Below are positions 50,601 to 61,379 of a stretch of 64,000 nucleotides of DNA, piece by piece (position 1 is the stretch's first letter; the number at the start of each line of letters is the position of its first letter). Source of the stretch: Opisthorchis felineus. Its lineage: Eukaryota > Platyhelminthes > Trematoda > Opisthorchiida > Opisthorchiidae. The position numbers were made by a program, and so were the translations under genes. The notes under the pieces were generated by a model that worked only from the letters and a program-made list of their open reading frames with translations, did not search any database and was not told the origin of the DNA. The stretch covers positions 361,615 through 425,614 of the forward strand of contig SJOL01005899.1 of assembly GCA_004794785.1 (NCBI GenBank). The letters run 5' to 3'.

Positions 50601-51607
50601 TTGGGAATTTCCCGTATGAATGCAATCAAGCGGTTAGCGATCGCATCCAGGTTTGGTGTGTTGTGGAAGTGAGCCGTAACAAACCTGCATAAAGTCTTGT
50701 GTGGCAAGGAGTTTTGGAATCAGAGCACTGTGCCTCGTCTCTACCAGAAAAAAAGATGGAGCAGCAGCCCACTCAACTCGAAAAAAACGGCAGCCGAGGA
50801 CATACTACGTTTAAGCAGAACCAATCAAAAAACAAGTAAATTGGAAACGCCCACCTCTCATCATCGTCATCATCATCAAAGACAGCAACGTCAGTGTTGA
50901 CACTGATGCTTCACTGCCGTACATTATATATATATATATATATAAAATTATATAATTATATTTAAAGCCCTAGAATGAAAAGAAGAGAAAAAGAGTGGGT
51001 GAGGGAGGGGACCTAGTACTGGCCTACGTCACGCATTCCGAGGTGCCTACACCTCCAAGCGCTCAATCAGACTCTGGAAAGAAACTGACAATACGAATGC
51101 CACTGATATTGATTAGCCGCCGTCTCCAGCCAAGCACACGTGGGGTTACAGGGACCCCATCCTGGAAGGCGTATAACACCAACAACACCTAAACTCTTCG
51201 TGACCTCTTTCACGCCGATTCTGCCAAGTCATGCGTTGTCAGCAATCAACCAATATGAAACGGGCAAAAATAGGTCCTCACCTGTTCAATTACAAAAATA
51301 GTGTAGCGCAACCGCTGATGCCGAAAAAAACCATGCATGTGATTGAGGAAAATACGAAGATGTTCATCCCGTGCACGGTATGGCAGAATGACAGCCACCG
51401 TCTGTTTGGGACGACATTCTATGGGAGACCAGATACCGAGAGAATAAACAATCCCCGAATCCGAGGAAGTCCGTGTGACGGCGACCGTACTTGATGACAC
51501 CAGCGGGTTAACAAGGTTTGCCAATGAGTGATTCGATTCTAACTCCACGTATTTTATGAGCAGGCTATCCCAAGATGGAGGTTCAAGGGAAACTGTGATT
51601 GCCCCAA
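41461..51607 (-). CDS. B4GALT: Beta-1,4-galactosyltransferase family (GT7) gene, three joined catalytic exons; predicted GalNAc-transferase
   Basis: Exons 51,607-51,282, 42,957-42,770 and 41,688-41,461 (minus strand) join with matching phases (1-0, 0-2, 2-2) through GT/AG introns of 8,324 and 1,081 bp. The join gives the GT7 catalytic core: ILPYRARDEHL, FNRAALFNIGF, FHDVDLLP (Mn2+/UDP site), DKFGYR, LFGGAVAF, GWGGEDDD (acceptor loop and catalytic acids) and MIKH (metal ligands). Family enzymes are Golgi type II membrane proteins that transfer Gal or GalNAc from the UDP-sugar to terminal GlcNAc. The position equal to bovine Tyr289 is Leu (TTA at 41,670-41,672), which in other invertebrate enzymes and in a bovine mutant goes with UDP-GalNAc use. 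The N-terminal exon(s) and the last C-terminal exon are not firmly placed. The introns hold LINEs and a SINE. Confidence 0.9.
42770..42957 (-). CDS. B4GALT: GT7 glycosyltransferase exon with the DVD metal/UDP site
   Basis: The 188-nt exon begins after a CTTGGTTCTAG acceptor and ends at a GTATGT donor, phase 0 to 2. It opens LGTTHFNRAALFNIGFLEST, the family's FNRAxLxNxGF motif. It goes on to DCFIFHDVDLLPQDDRIPY, with DVD at 42,856-42,864, then CGKQPIHLSVAVDKFGY. Both cysteines that form the second family disulfide (DC-FIF and YQC) are present. Joining to the 51.28-kb exon restores the expected spacing between FVIEQ and FNRA. Confidence 0.92.
42958..46000. other. Part of the large glycosyltransferase intron, no recognised exon
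   Basis: Apart from the SINE at 43,661-43,830 I see no known repeat or exon. Open frames at 45,160-45,492 (minus, 110 codons) and 45,456-45,829 (both strands) match no family. A TA-rich stretch lies near 43,220-43,260. Confidence 0.45.
43661..43830 (-). repeat. tRNA-derived SINE, copy 2
   Basis: On the minus strand it starts in a tRNA-like head with an A-box-like AGCTTAGTGGTTAAG and a B-box-like GGCTCGAACTC, then the common body (GATACTGCCAGGTTTCC in plus sense) and the terminal CAGCTGAC. It lies in the large intron of the glycosyltransferase gene, in the same orientation as the gene. Confidence 0.85.
46000..47250 (-). mobile_element. RTE-like LINE, 5'-truncated, decayed
   Basis: In minus orientation it shows MCCSEPSIG..., LSLVGVFSPFMFNLVIAEVM (an RT motif region) near 47.05-47.1 kb and EVVESDTYLGLRIRSDGSVT near 46.78 kb. 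After these come VNARISDARIVFANVCHFRH and the same C-terminal end as the 9.1-kb copy. Stops and shifts break it repeatedly. The 3' end near 46,000 carries the GTGCTTCACTG block (plus sense) shared by the family. It lies in the large intron of the glycosyltransferase gene, same orientation. Confidence 0.75.
47270..48440 (+). mobile_element. LINE fragment in opposite orientation, RT remnant
   Basis: Plus-strand broken frames give LFRLLLQAHRKQLPQSILR with TSGEIIADIS (the linker before the RT) and SGVRRGFPLSITLLNC (QGCPLSP-like). They continue with LEFADNISVPTQDD, where the active site FADD reads FADN, and VINVSKTKVFSLSTFN. This is the usual order for an RTE- or CR1-type RT. It begins almost where the minus-strand LINE ends, so two truncated LINEs lie head to head (5' to 5'). 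Confidence 0.7.
48441..50855. other. Intron segment; one 147-codon unassigned frame
   Basis: The minus-strand frame 49,405-49,848 contains FPLTPLDEPLKGNLMSLMVR and is open for 147 codons. Its first phrase recalls the proline-rich lead-in of GT7 domains, but it lies downstream of the PYRARDEHL exon, in the wrong order. I therefore do not assign it to that gene. Nothing else is recognised. Confidence 0.3.
50856..51240 (-). mobile_element. Short 3' fragment of the RTE-like LINE
   Basis: Plus-sense CGCATTCCGAGGTGCCTACA, AAGAAACTGACAAT and GCCACTGATATTGATTAGCC align with the 9.1-kb copy. The fragment is cut off near 51,240 within the ORF's C-terminal codons. The 3' end has the GACACTGATGCTTCACTGCC block followed outward by a GAT-type microsatellite (seen as ATCATCATC at 50,851-50,878). 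A TA repeat interrupts it. Confidence 0.8.
50923..50946. repeat. TA dinucleotide microsatellite
   Basis: A run of about ten TA units, followed by further A/T-rich sequence, lies inside the 3' UTR of the LINE fragment. Confidence 0.95.
51282..51607 (-). CDS. B4GALT: GT7 glycosyltransferase exon, start of catalytic domain
   Basis: The 326-nt exon has an acceptor (TTTATTCTATCTCAG) at its upstream end and a donor (CAG before GTGAGG) at 51,281. It enters with two bases of a codon and leaves at phase 0. The translation runs from GAITVSLEPPSWDSLL through a loosely conserved stretch to LGIWSPIEC, then TVAVILPYRARDEHL and LRYTIFVIEQ. These match the family's G-[RIW]-Y/W-x-P-x-x-C and PFRxRxxHL motifs; the Cys is one of the conserved disulfide partners. 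The preceding exon should end with one base of a codon. A truncated LINE ends only about 40 bp beyond the donor. Confidence 0.9.
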
Positions 51608-52560
51608 CTGAGATAGAATAAAAAAATCATAGAAAGCGTGAAATTGTGATACAACACATTAGAGTACAATCACGAGGGAGGCTATTGTGTTCACAAGGGT
51701 GAATATTTTGCCAACGAGAATTACGAACGATGTGGAGTGGTACGTTGACTGAGAAATCCTTTGCATATCAAATTAACAAATTCACCGACACGCCTTCCGT
51801 TCGTCCAATGTTCGCTAGGAAAGTTGCATACATGCAACTCAACCGCTGGTACGCTTAAGGCGAGCGACATGTTCAAAAGGGGGATGAACATGTTGCTGGA
51901 ATTTAATTTCTTCGTTGACGACTGTGTAAGAGTGGAGAAAGGTGCAACTTTGAATTGCGGAGGTATGCCAAAATGGATTCACAGTATGCTCAAGTTGATC
52001 ATTTTAGCACCGATCTTGTCGCTACTCTCTAGTCGTACACAGCACATCGCCGACTGAAAACCAGTCTCGTGGAACGACAATTTCAGTAGCATGAGTGGTT
52101 ACGAAGCCCGATCCTACAGAATGATTGGATTTGGCAGTACCTCATGCCGAACCTTCGTCTTCATAACATACAACATACACATTGGTGGGCTCCACTAAAG
52201 TGTCTTGAGTGCCAGGCACATTTAGCTATTTAATGTGGGGGATGGTCCATCCGTGGAATAGTTAGGCAAAAAGCTCATCCCCGATTGCTAGGAATACATA
52301 AGCGCGCATTGCAAATTCTTTGCGAATAATATGGTCGGGCGGCTTGGAGGGAACACTGAAACTGAGATGATGCTGATTGAACTGAGCTTTGACGAAAGTA
52401 ATAAAAATGCCCCGAATGGACTCCAACCAGAGGTTTCTGTCGGGTGCTCACCCAGTGGTGGCCTGGCTAATTCACGCTCAAAGACGCCCAAAACCAATGC
52501 AAGTTTCCTGGTCTTTGAATCACACTTGTGGTGGGAATGTGAGACAGTCACCGGCAGACG
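51608..52560. other. Intron upstream of the GT7 catalytic exon; no exon recognised
   Basis: Frames of up to 98 codons occur on the plus strand (51,761-52,057; 52,331-52,603) without a recognised family. The second runs into the LINE 3' end and may belong to it. Confidence 0.35.
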
Positions 52561-52765
52561 AAGGTTGAGAGCTCACCCACATAACGACATCGCAACATTA
52601 TGACGGAAATGGAGCTCAAAATCACAAGGATGCGCGTTACTACCACTGGCATGGAGCATTCTGGAGGAGCGGTTCTACAATTTTTAAGTTTACTCTTATA
52701 AGAGCAGTGAAGCATCGGTGTTGAACACTGATGTCATGCTGTCGATGATGATGATAAGAGCAATG
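52560..52765 (+). mobile_element. 3' end of the RTE-like LINE, plus orientation
   Basis: GCAGTGAAGCATCGGTGTTG and ACACTGATGTCATGCTGTC, followed by GATGATGATGATAAG, repeat the terminal block of the minus-strand copies at 9.1 and 50.9 kb. The GAT-type tail marks the 3' end. The 5' limit of this copy is uncertain. Confidence 0.65.
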
Positions 52766-55700
52766 TTGTCGCTTCTACCCTTTAAATTCGCAGTCGACTT
52801 GTCGCTTCAGTGGGCATTGCATAGGTACTCTGGTATCCAGTTGGGACTCATACTATACAACCTAACTGACGGCGCAACATTTTTGGACCATAAAACAATC
52901 CTATGAAGACCAAACTTTGTCCTGTCTATGCAGAGGTGTTTACGCGACCTCCAAATTAAATGAAGAGATACAACAGGTTGCTGCATTTTATTACCTAGGT
53001 CAGGCCATATTAATGATCAAATAAGCGAAAGAATTTCGATGTCGGGTTTTCATGAATTTGAATGCATTATGGAAAGGAGTTGAAATTAGTCTATTCACGA
53101 AATTCCGGGTCTCCAGAAAAGCGGTTCACCCATTCATAATACACTCCGGCGGTGGAAACAGTACTGGGGCACGATTCGAGCAGATCTGCCAGTCGCTGTC
53201 CGAGACAATTCTGAAGCCGGCTGATCCTGATTCAGGATACATTCACTCAAAAGTACGGCCAAAATTAGTCATCCCATTAGGTTCATGTTCGTTTTGCAGC
53301 AGGGGCTGCTAATTTTCCCCAGATTTACTTGCAAAACATTGGTTTGTTCGAACAGCCTCATGCGGTTCTGAAGCAGTGAGGTGGTATTACCAACACAGGT
53401 GCTGCTGTATGGGGCAGTGGTGGTAATGTACAATATTGTCGTATACAACAGCCTCTAGTCCAGCTTAACCTCTTACGAGGGCGAACTTCCACTGAAGTGT
53501 CTATTTTGGTGACAGGATTTTCTCTAAAGACAATCTTCTCAGGGAAACAACCCCAGAGCGCGGCTTCGTCAAACGAGAGAGTTACTCACCAAGGGAAATC
53601 GTCACCATGGAAAAGTTATACACCGTCGATCTAAATCCAGCAGTCTGCGTTATGTCATAAGCACCGCTAAGGTACTGTTCCACCAAATCGAAAGGTTCCC
53701 CTTAACAGGACTGAACTCAGAATCTATCCCCAAATATTTTGAGGCCTGTGTCCCGAACCCAACCCGGGAGACTACATCCACCAAAATTTAAGTGGTGCGG
53801 ACGGGGACTTTGTAGCTCGTGAAGATGTCGATGTGCGACCCGAAAGCCATTACATCGGTTTAGTCGACGGAAGCGCAACATAAAACAAAGCCAACTCATA
53901 GACCTAAATTGAGTCGAAGACCGAGCACTTAAGTATCACAATCTTACGAAACTATGGTCGCTTTGTGTTTGACAATCATGCCGTCACAACACAGTAATTA
54001 TGTAAGGTGGATACGAATCTGAACTACAGTCGACGTTTCTAAACCGGTTCGGGTTCTAACCAATGACTGCCATTGTCATCAACTGACCTGAAACAAATGA
54101 GGACAGTTGAAATCAGCGGTTCGTGGTCATGTAATTCAGCAGGAGGACTGGGAAAGTTTTACTTTTCGTACAAACAGTTCCTGAGAGCACAGCTTAGGTG
54201 CACGTAGCCTAATGAAGCCCATTTAAACAACCGTCGAAAATTGGACTCTGGTCAGTCTTAGCTGGTTACAGAGAACACTGTAGAAGATTTGGAATGCATT
54301 TTTCGTATTAAAGTTGTACACTGATCTTGGTTGGTGAATTTTAATTTGTTACCTTGGCTTCCCGATACCAAACCACCAATCATCAGCTGCCAACCAAAAC
54401 TCATAAATTCTGCAACAATAATTAGCTCTAGTCTGTTCACGTTGCGATGCGAATCAAGAGTCATGCGCAATAATGGGACAACACATTCCGTCGGCAGTCA
54501 TGAAGGAATTAACGCCATGAGGACAAGAAAATGGCATCGATGAGTCCAGATCCCGCATGGATAGTGGGTAAACACCTCCATTCTGCTGACCAACCAGCTT
54601 ATGCCGACATGGCACACATTTACTTTACTGTGCTTATCATTTGAGGGCGATGCTAGTTGCGGAAGCCACTCTAGCAACCAATACTCTACTGTCAGCTTAA
54701 AAAGTAAAACGAATTCGGTCGTCTTGGGAGAAATGGTCGTAATTGCGGGGGGGGGCAGCGTTAGGAGTAAACTACCGTTAAGTGAATGCCAAAAACAGGA
54801 TGCAGACCAGCTGACAGTATAAGACTGAGTCTATTCATCGTCAAGCATTTACATTCGCACGTTTCCCATCCTTTATCAGCTGTGGGATTTGCCGCTCTTT
54901 TTTGAAGTTGAAAACTTTCCCTTCTAGTGATATTCGATTAGCTACAGCAAGCGCGGAGTGTCAATACGTCTGAAATTACGTTGAAGTGTCAGGTAAAATC
55001 GGGTCAAATGGATGGTGAATAGCATTCATCAGCAGAACTGACAGTATCACCAAAAATCGTGTTTCACCGATTGTTGGGAAGCATCTGGCTTCAGACTTCT
55101 GGATAACACTCACGACCAGAATTAGTGAAGAGCATTAACTCTATGGTAACTAAAGTATCGTGTGACCGAGTAAATGAAAGCGTACACCCGTTACACCGAT
55201 GCAGTTACGCCACCTGGGACAATATCTAAGGAAACAACTCGGGTAATGTGTAGGGCTGGAGAGCCCGCCAGTGTCGTTAGCTTTATATTCATTACTCCCC
55301 GGATAGCGACTTGTCCTTCAATATCCACATTTCTACTGCGATCATATGGAGAGAACGGCCAAACTGAAGTGCCTGTTAATGAAACAGTATTAGAGAGCAA
55401 TCTTTGTACACTACTACGAGTTGTTATTTTGTCCCGTGGGTGTACGTAAATCTAGCAGAGTTTCACATATCAGCCATTGCTGAGCACTGCGATTGTAGGT
55501 CTCTACGATCTTTATTAGTCACATGAGAGTCTTGAATAAGGTTAACTATAACATTAAAGTAATAGTGAAAATAATGACCGTTAAGCTGTAACACTCCTTC
55601 AGTACCTAGCTGCCATGTAACTCGAAGGAAGCATGAGAGCTGAGATACTGCCAGGTTGCCCAAGCCTAGACAGGAGCAGTCGAGATACCATGGACCTTCC

Positions 55701-57080
55701 GGTCAGTAAGCTGGTGTCTGAGCTATCTCAAAGTATAGGAAAGACATTGGGGAACAAAGAGGTCAATCGTACTGGGTGGTAGTCATTACAAGGTAGATAT
55801 TCCGAAAGGAGGGGAATTGCAACTCATGAATGGTTAAGGGCGATTCGACTCAGCTAGCCAACTTCACAATGTACGCGAACACATTCAAGAGAGTGAACCA
55901 CGAAAAAGCGGACTGAACAGGACTATCATGGAAAACAGTATGAACCGCTCACCTGAATCACTGGAAGGAGGAACCGGGCAAGGCTGCGAATACAGAGACA
56001 GTATAGAAGAAAAACTCTTAAAACGAAACCACTGAGACTAAAAAGACGGTCGAAACAGCATTTAAAGTGGTACTACAAAGTGGTCAACAAAGTTTACAAG
56101 ATCAAACAACCGACTTAAACCGGCAAATAATTATAGGATACACAACCTGATACAAAGATTTGTTTACACTGGTTGTCTACCACTGTGGTTGGATGATTTA
56201 AACCCCCTACAAAACACATGAATAAGATAAAACAACACGTTCGTAAAATTACTCATTATATCCTTCCGGGTTGCCAAATGCTAATTTATGACAATTTATG
56301 ACCGTTTTGTTTAACTGCACAAAGTGACCGCAGCGAGGAAGCCGAAATTGCGTACAAATGCACTGGTTTAGCTTGCTGATAACGGCTAGGGATATGAAAA
56401 ACAGTACTGATGAGTAAGCAACCAATGATGTTCAAGTGTGCTAGTGTTCGCGCACTCAGTTGGTTTTGGCGAATTAATTCAGTTTGAAACGAGATGGACC
56501 TCATTAAGTTTAGAAATGATCATGTGAGGGAGGAAGCAACGATAGAAGTATTAGTGTTGTAGACCTAACCATGGTCGACCAGGCCTCATCCTCATCCGGT
56601 TACACCCGCCCCCGAAACGACTCCCAATCATGACAGAACGCGTAGTGGGTTGCTTTCCAGGAATAACCGAATCCTCATTAATATGTGAATTTTGCAAACA
56701 CGAGAACGACATTGGTGGGCCCCATAGGCGAGCCATATGCTCACCAGATTAGCTATAACTGGCCCAGCTCCCCGAAGTATAACATGACAAATTTTCGATA
56801 TCAAGAATTGTGGATTCTAGGCAGCAACTTCATGTGTATCTGGTCATCGGCATTCGAAATTGAGGACAGCTGATTGAGCACCCAGGTATTCCACGTCGAC
56901 GAACGTGAACTTGATTGGAACAGTGGTAAGAAATAACTGACGAGCCTTTAACACTCCTTCCACTTTCTTCGGCTTCGTAAAGTAGAGCACATATTGACAA
57001 TTTTAGTGTGACTATATCTATGAAGAATACTAAATCAGCACTCTAGGCTTTACGAGCCTTGGATGATTGAATACACTCAC
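52766..57080. other. Intron or intergenic stretch with a SINE; no firm exon
   Basis: If the exon at 57.1-57.3 kb belongs to the GT7 gene, at least one exon leaving at phase 1 should lie here. A minus-strand open stretch ending at a GT at 54,352-54,351 has that phase, but its sequence (AEFMSFGWQLMIGGLVSGSQ) lacks the family's Cys-Pro lead-in, so I do not call it. The frames at 55,174-55,449 (plus) and 55,191-55,400 (minus) overlap, and neither is recognised. Confidence 0.35.
55576..55730 (-). repeat. tRNA-derived SINE, copy 3 (diverged)
   Basis: The family body is clear in plus sense (CTAGCTGCCATG, GAGATACTGCCAGGTTGCCC, AAGCCTAGACAGGAGCAG). The tRNA-like head is eroded, with the B box damaged (deletion after GTCGAGATACC). 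Orientation is the same as the other three copies. Confidence 0.8.
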
Positions 57081-57287
57081 CACATCAGGAGGAAGAATCC
57101 GAGGAAGCGACGGCTGAGATGTTACGACCGTACGTGATTCTGTCCATGGGTTCAAATAAGTCACCTTAAAATACCGATGACCAGCCAAGTCCCGACGGAG
57201 GAACGTAATGAGAAGCAGAACGACACATAACAGGGAAGTAGAAATGCAGCAGAACTTCAAGGCACGGACAGATGGCAGTGTGAAAAC
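57081..57287 (-). CDS. Signal-anchor exon, possibly the N-terminal part of the GT7 gene
   Basis: The 207-nt segment has an acceptor (TTGTTGTCCCTTCCAG) and a donor (GTG before GTGAGT) and is 69 codons, phase 0 to 0. The translation has one strong hydrophobic stretch (FCCISTSLLCVVLLLITFL) flanked by basic residues, then a polar, Pro/Ser-rich tail ending PRILPPDV. That is the layout of a Golgi type II anchor and stem. It lies on the same strand, 5.5 kb upstream of the first catalytic exon. The link is inferred only, since phase rules out a direct join (0 against 1). There is no ATG before the anchor, so another exon lies upstream. Confidence 0.5.
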
Positions 57288-59110
57288 CTGGAAGGGACAA
57301 CAAAAAATAGGTGTGAGGAAGACGAATTATCGCAAAAGGGGGCGAAAACCATTATAGATGATATTAAATCAAGCCATTAGGGAACTGGCGGTGTGTTCTC
57401 AATGCGGAGACAGCAGGGATAGTAACTTCACAGAAGCATATTGTACACACCTTGATATGTGCTACCTACAAGGTTGATGAAAATTCGTTGGAAACCGGTT
57501 TTCCCCAGTTTGGGGCCCATTGAGTAGGGGCAGTCCCAGAATTTTCATTAAAAATTCTTACTCGAGTAGCAAGCTGAAAATGTGTTAGGTGATGGTAGTA
57601 CCATATCACGGAAAAGTATCTGAATATCGGTTACACTGGATCCAGGGCAGACTTTGTGCTGTACATTCGGTTGAAGAACATTAGAACTGAGAGGACCATT
57701 TCAGCACACTAGCCTTGTCTAATTGTCCGAAAGACCCCACGGTCCCATTGAGAACGACATAGTATGCCCAACAGTATCTCTTTGCCTGTCTCATACAAAG
57801 AAACAGGACACAAAATCAATATACAGAGTGAATCGGGATCAAGCAAGCTAAAGGTCAATAGAAAAGGATCAAAATACTCATCAGAAATGACATCGTATTT
57901 GGCATCCTGTAGCAACGGCCTGTAAACCTATTTACGAAGTTAATCAAGTTTGCTGAAAACAACTAGTTCTGTGAATTTAGCTACTGCTAATGATGTTGGA
58001 ATACACAATGACGAATCTCAACTTTGTATTGAGAAAGGTTCGGTATAGCCACTGGGACTCGCGAGGCGAGATCACATCTTATCTTCGCATGACTCGCAAA
58101 CACCGTGTAAGTTCTGACGAGTATTTCGACCCTGTGCTAACGATTTTAACTTGGCTGATCCCGGTTCACTCCGTCGATGGTCTAAGCCAGAGTAAGAGGT
58201 TACCTTCGTTGACAATACATCGTCCTTCACGAGAATTATTGAGTCACAAGTGATCAGCATCTGCGCCTACGCATGAGTGTTATACATCAGCTTATGGGGC
58301 AATGAAACGGGAAACGATAGCATGCTTGAGAAGATTTTGGTGAATAATCGGTGTACTCATTAGTGAACACGTTTGTAGGGTCAAGCGAGTGAGTTATTAG
58401 GTTGGCCGAGTTTTGCGTCAACCAGAGAACCAAGCAGCGAGATCTTCAACCAGAAAACAGAAACAGCGTAGAATGTCAGTCAAAGGTTGTTGTTCGTCGG
58501 TGTAGAGGACAAAGACTTACGACCTACGGGTTGGGGAAGAGAAGATGACGTTAATTTAGATCGTCAGTGATTTTCCTTGGGTGTCATTTAAGGAGTTTGT
58601 GAATTTGTATGGGTTAGCAAGTGCTAAGACCATTTGACTTGAGGTTGAAAAGGGATTATGCAGAGTTCTGTCGGTCTCGGTAGGCCATTTTAAATCCCAA
58701 GCAACCATGTGCCACCTTAGCTGACCCAGGGCAACTCCACATGCTTGCCAGTTATGTGCGGTCTACCCTCCTCCGCGCATGGAAGCCAAACTCCTGACCC
58801 ACCAAGCAATATGGAGAGCACCACCACAGTGTATACTCTACCTTAACAGACAAACTGACGTCAAAACTGCGCCACGTGTTGCAGGCTGGCAAAAGCTGCC
58901 ATGACCTTCCAGATTCGAGAACTGATTTCATGTCCAGCCAGTCCACAGGGATTTATACAACAACCCAGGTGAATAAATTTATCCATCACATCAATTTGCT
59001 GGTCTACAAGCAGGAGGTTTGTGCTTGGTCAAACCGAGCCTTAAAGCAGCCCCTAATACTATGCAGATGTGAAACGCGTATCAAACTATAGGACAGAATT
59101 ATTCGACCTA
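57288..59110. other. No recognised gene; diverged inverted repeat
   Basis: A minus-strand stretch (about 57,800-57,910) and a plus-strand stretch (about 58,100-58,190) encode similar phrases, ISDEYFDPFLLTF and SSDEYFDPVLTIL. Both also share a GATCCCGATTCACTC-like block, so they are two copies of one repeat in opposite orientation. The source element is not recognised. Confidence 0.5.
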
Positions 59111-59117
59111 CGTCTTC

Positions 59118-59350
59118 ATGACAGTTGATTACGTGGCCGCTGATCTGTTCGCCGACCTCGGCAATTAGCTTGCAAACGTCTCGTCCCCAGTCGAGGAAAC
59201 ATCGTCACTGAGCAATTGAGTGACTGATTGGCTAATAAACAAGCTGCGAGAAAAGATCAGTGGCCGCCTGATCAAGCACCGGTAAATGCACCCGAGCTAT
59301 CAATACTTCGACACATTGACGATATACATCATCGAAGGATCTGAATCAGG
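59118..59350. repeat. Two Penelope 3'-region fragments facing each other
   Basis: 59,118-59,215 is the reverse complement of the Penelope 3' region seen at 32.2 kb, sharing on its minus strand CCTCGACTGGGGACGAGACG and TTGCAAGCTAATTGCCGAG. 59,255-59,350 resembles the following part in plus orientation (CGCCTGATCAAGCACCGGTAA). The pair could fold into a large hairpin. No coding part of a Penelope-like element is attached. Confidence 0.65.
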
Positions 59351-61379
59351 GAGAGCAACATCGTCCGTGTACTAAATGTCTTTGAGCGAACTTCCCGGGA
59401 ACACTTCAATCCACGAGGTCTCACAGGTAGACAAGCTGTTTCAAGCAGCGTGCCAGTACCAAGCTTTAAGAGGAATGGTTAGAAGACAGCCTTACCTTAC
59501 ACCACTGAACGTGTTGAACTAAAGCAAAAGGGTGATGTGTACTCGTAAGCGCCTACAGGAGTTTATATACACTCCTCCATAAGGGATAAACATCTTCAAC
59601 CGTCAGGCAACATAGTTTCTGAAGAGCGATAGTCTTTATATTAGAGCGTTCAAATCAATAAACACGATTAGCGTTGGACATTTGAAAGAGTGGCGTCATT
59701 CGAGAACCCGTCTCAAGGTAAAGGTATAGGCGATCATTCTTCGGCCTGGATGAAACCCGGCTTGATTTTAATGCATTATTCTCTCCCAAAAATCGATCAA
59801 CCTGTCCAAAATAATGCCAGAAAGCACCTAGGATGCCATGACAACCAGGTTGATGCCACGATAGTTTTCGCACAACGTACTTGCGCCATTTTTAGTATTG
59901 GGATCACGGTTGAGCCCTCCATTCCACCAGTACGTTGTTTTCGAAGAGCTGTCAGTCTGTTCACCGGAGTTTCACAACCTTTGAAGTGCAGGGTGCAGAC
60001 CCCCTGGGTCTGGTGTCTTATCGCGTTGGGGCAATGGCATCTCACGCTGGATTAACGTTGCTGACAGCGGGCTGATACCACTGTCCATTTAGGCTCGTTG
60101 GGTTCTTCTACACGATGAGTTGGAGGCCAGCTTAACTGATCTCCAAAACGTTCAGCTCATCGCTTAAAACATCAATCCTGCGAATAAATCGTCGGTTATT
60201 CTTGCTAACCGAAGCATTCGTGTCCGGTCTCGATAAAACCCATCTTTCTCAATCTCAGCACTGCAGTCATTCGGGGTATCTGCCGACACAACACACAACA
60301 CAGACAACTGTTCACTGGAATCCAGTCCAATAGGGCGCTCTCAGCCCTGGGATCGAGTACAATTGCCATGCCATGGATACCACGAGCCATTGCATCGGAA
60401 TCACCAAATTCCATAAGAGGGAGGTGTGAGACATTCGAATTCATCCGGAACAGACTGAAATGCTTGATTCAAGTGAGGTATTATATGCGTGGCTCGGAGA
60501 CACAATCAAGTTGGGCAATAATGGGAAGCAACGTTTCAGTAAAAGAACCCTGTTGCCCCATGTGACACAGAATAGAAGAATGAAGAACTGCAATGTGGAT
60601 CAGACCTTTTGCTTTTAGTATTTTGGTTTATTTTCCTGGGTCGGAGTTTAGATACGGAACAACAGTTAGAGCACTGGCAGTTAGGTAAACCTTAGTGAGC
60701 CAGTGGATAGATGGAGAGGGGATGTGAGGGACAGCCTCCAAGGTGAAGAACCACAAAGGGGAATGCTAATTGCCGGTTGCCCAGGCCAAGAAAGAGGGTT
60801 TGATTACGGTAGCCGCCTTGAACTTTTAACTTAAAAATTTGCCCCACAAGGCAATGGGGAAATGTTTCGTTCCGGTACCCCAACCGTAGCCTTTGACTCA
60901 AAAGTCTGACCCATAAGGCAACGGTTTTATTGGGGGAACCGTCGTGGAGCCAAAGATTTCGTAGTCCAACCCGCTTGGATGCGGGACAATTCTTCAATCT
61001 GTGTCGTATTTCGTAGCAAATCGCGGCGTAATTTAGCCCCCATGGTGGTCTCTTGTTGAAAAGCAGCGCACTTTGTATGGAAATACCGTGCTGAACAATT
61101 ACACCTTAGCAAGCGAATAGGTGGACCCGTCTGTCACCATTGTCTGTGCTTCGTGTGCCATTGCTAAACACACCACCCAGTCGTTCCTACTGTGTGGAAA
61201 TTCGACCAAGCTGGCCTTTCAGATCTCCAGCCGGAATTCGCCATTTCCTGAAGATTTGATAAGATTCTATGAGTCACCACAGCACGTCCGTCTGATCTCC
61301 ACCATCCCTACTTCGTCCGGCCAAACTACCCTAACACGGTCAAGACAATAACAGACTCCTGAGCGGTTACAACATAAGT
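59351..61379. other. No recognised gene
   Basis: Frames reach 121 codons (59,690-60,055, plus) without a recognised family. Between 60,780 and 60,960 degenerate repeated phrases (GCCCCACAAGGCAATGGGGA, then CCCATAAGGCAACGG) suggest an internal duplication of a low-complexity repeat. Confidence 0.35.

Noticed and set aside
54353..54470. Open stretch with the right phase as the exon before the first GT7 catalytic exon
   Set aside because: It lacks the Cys-Pro lead-in of the family, and I found no convincing acceptor; phase agreement alone has a one-in-three chance.
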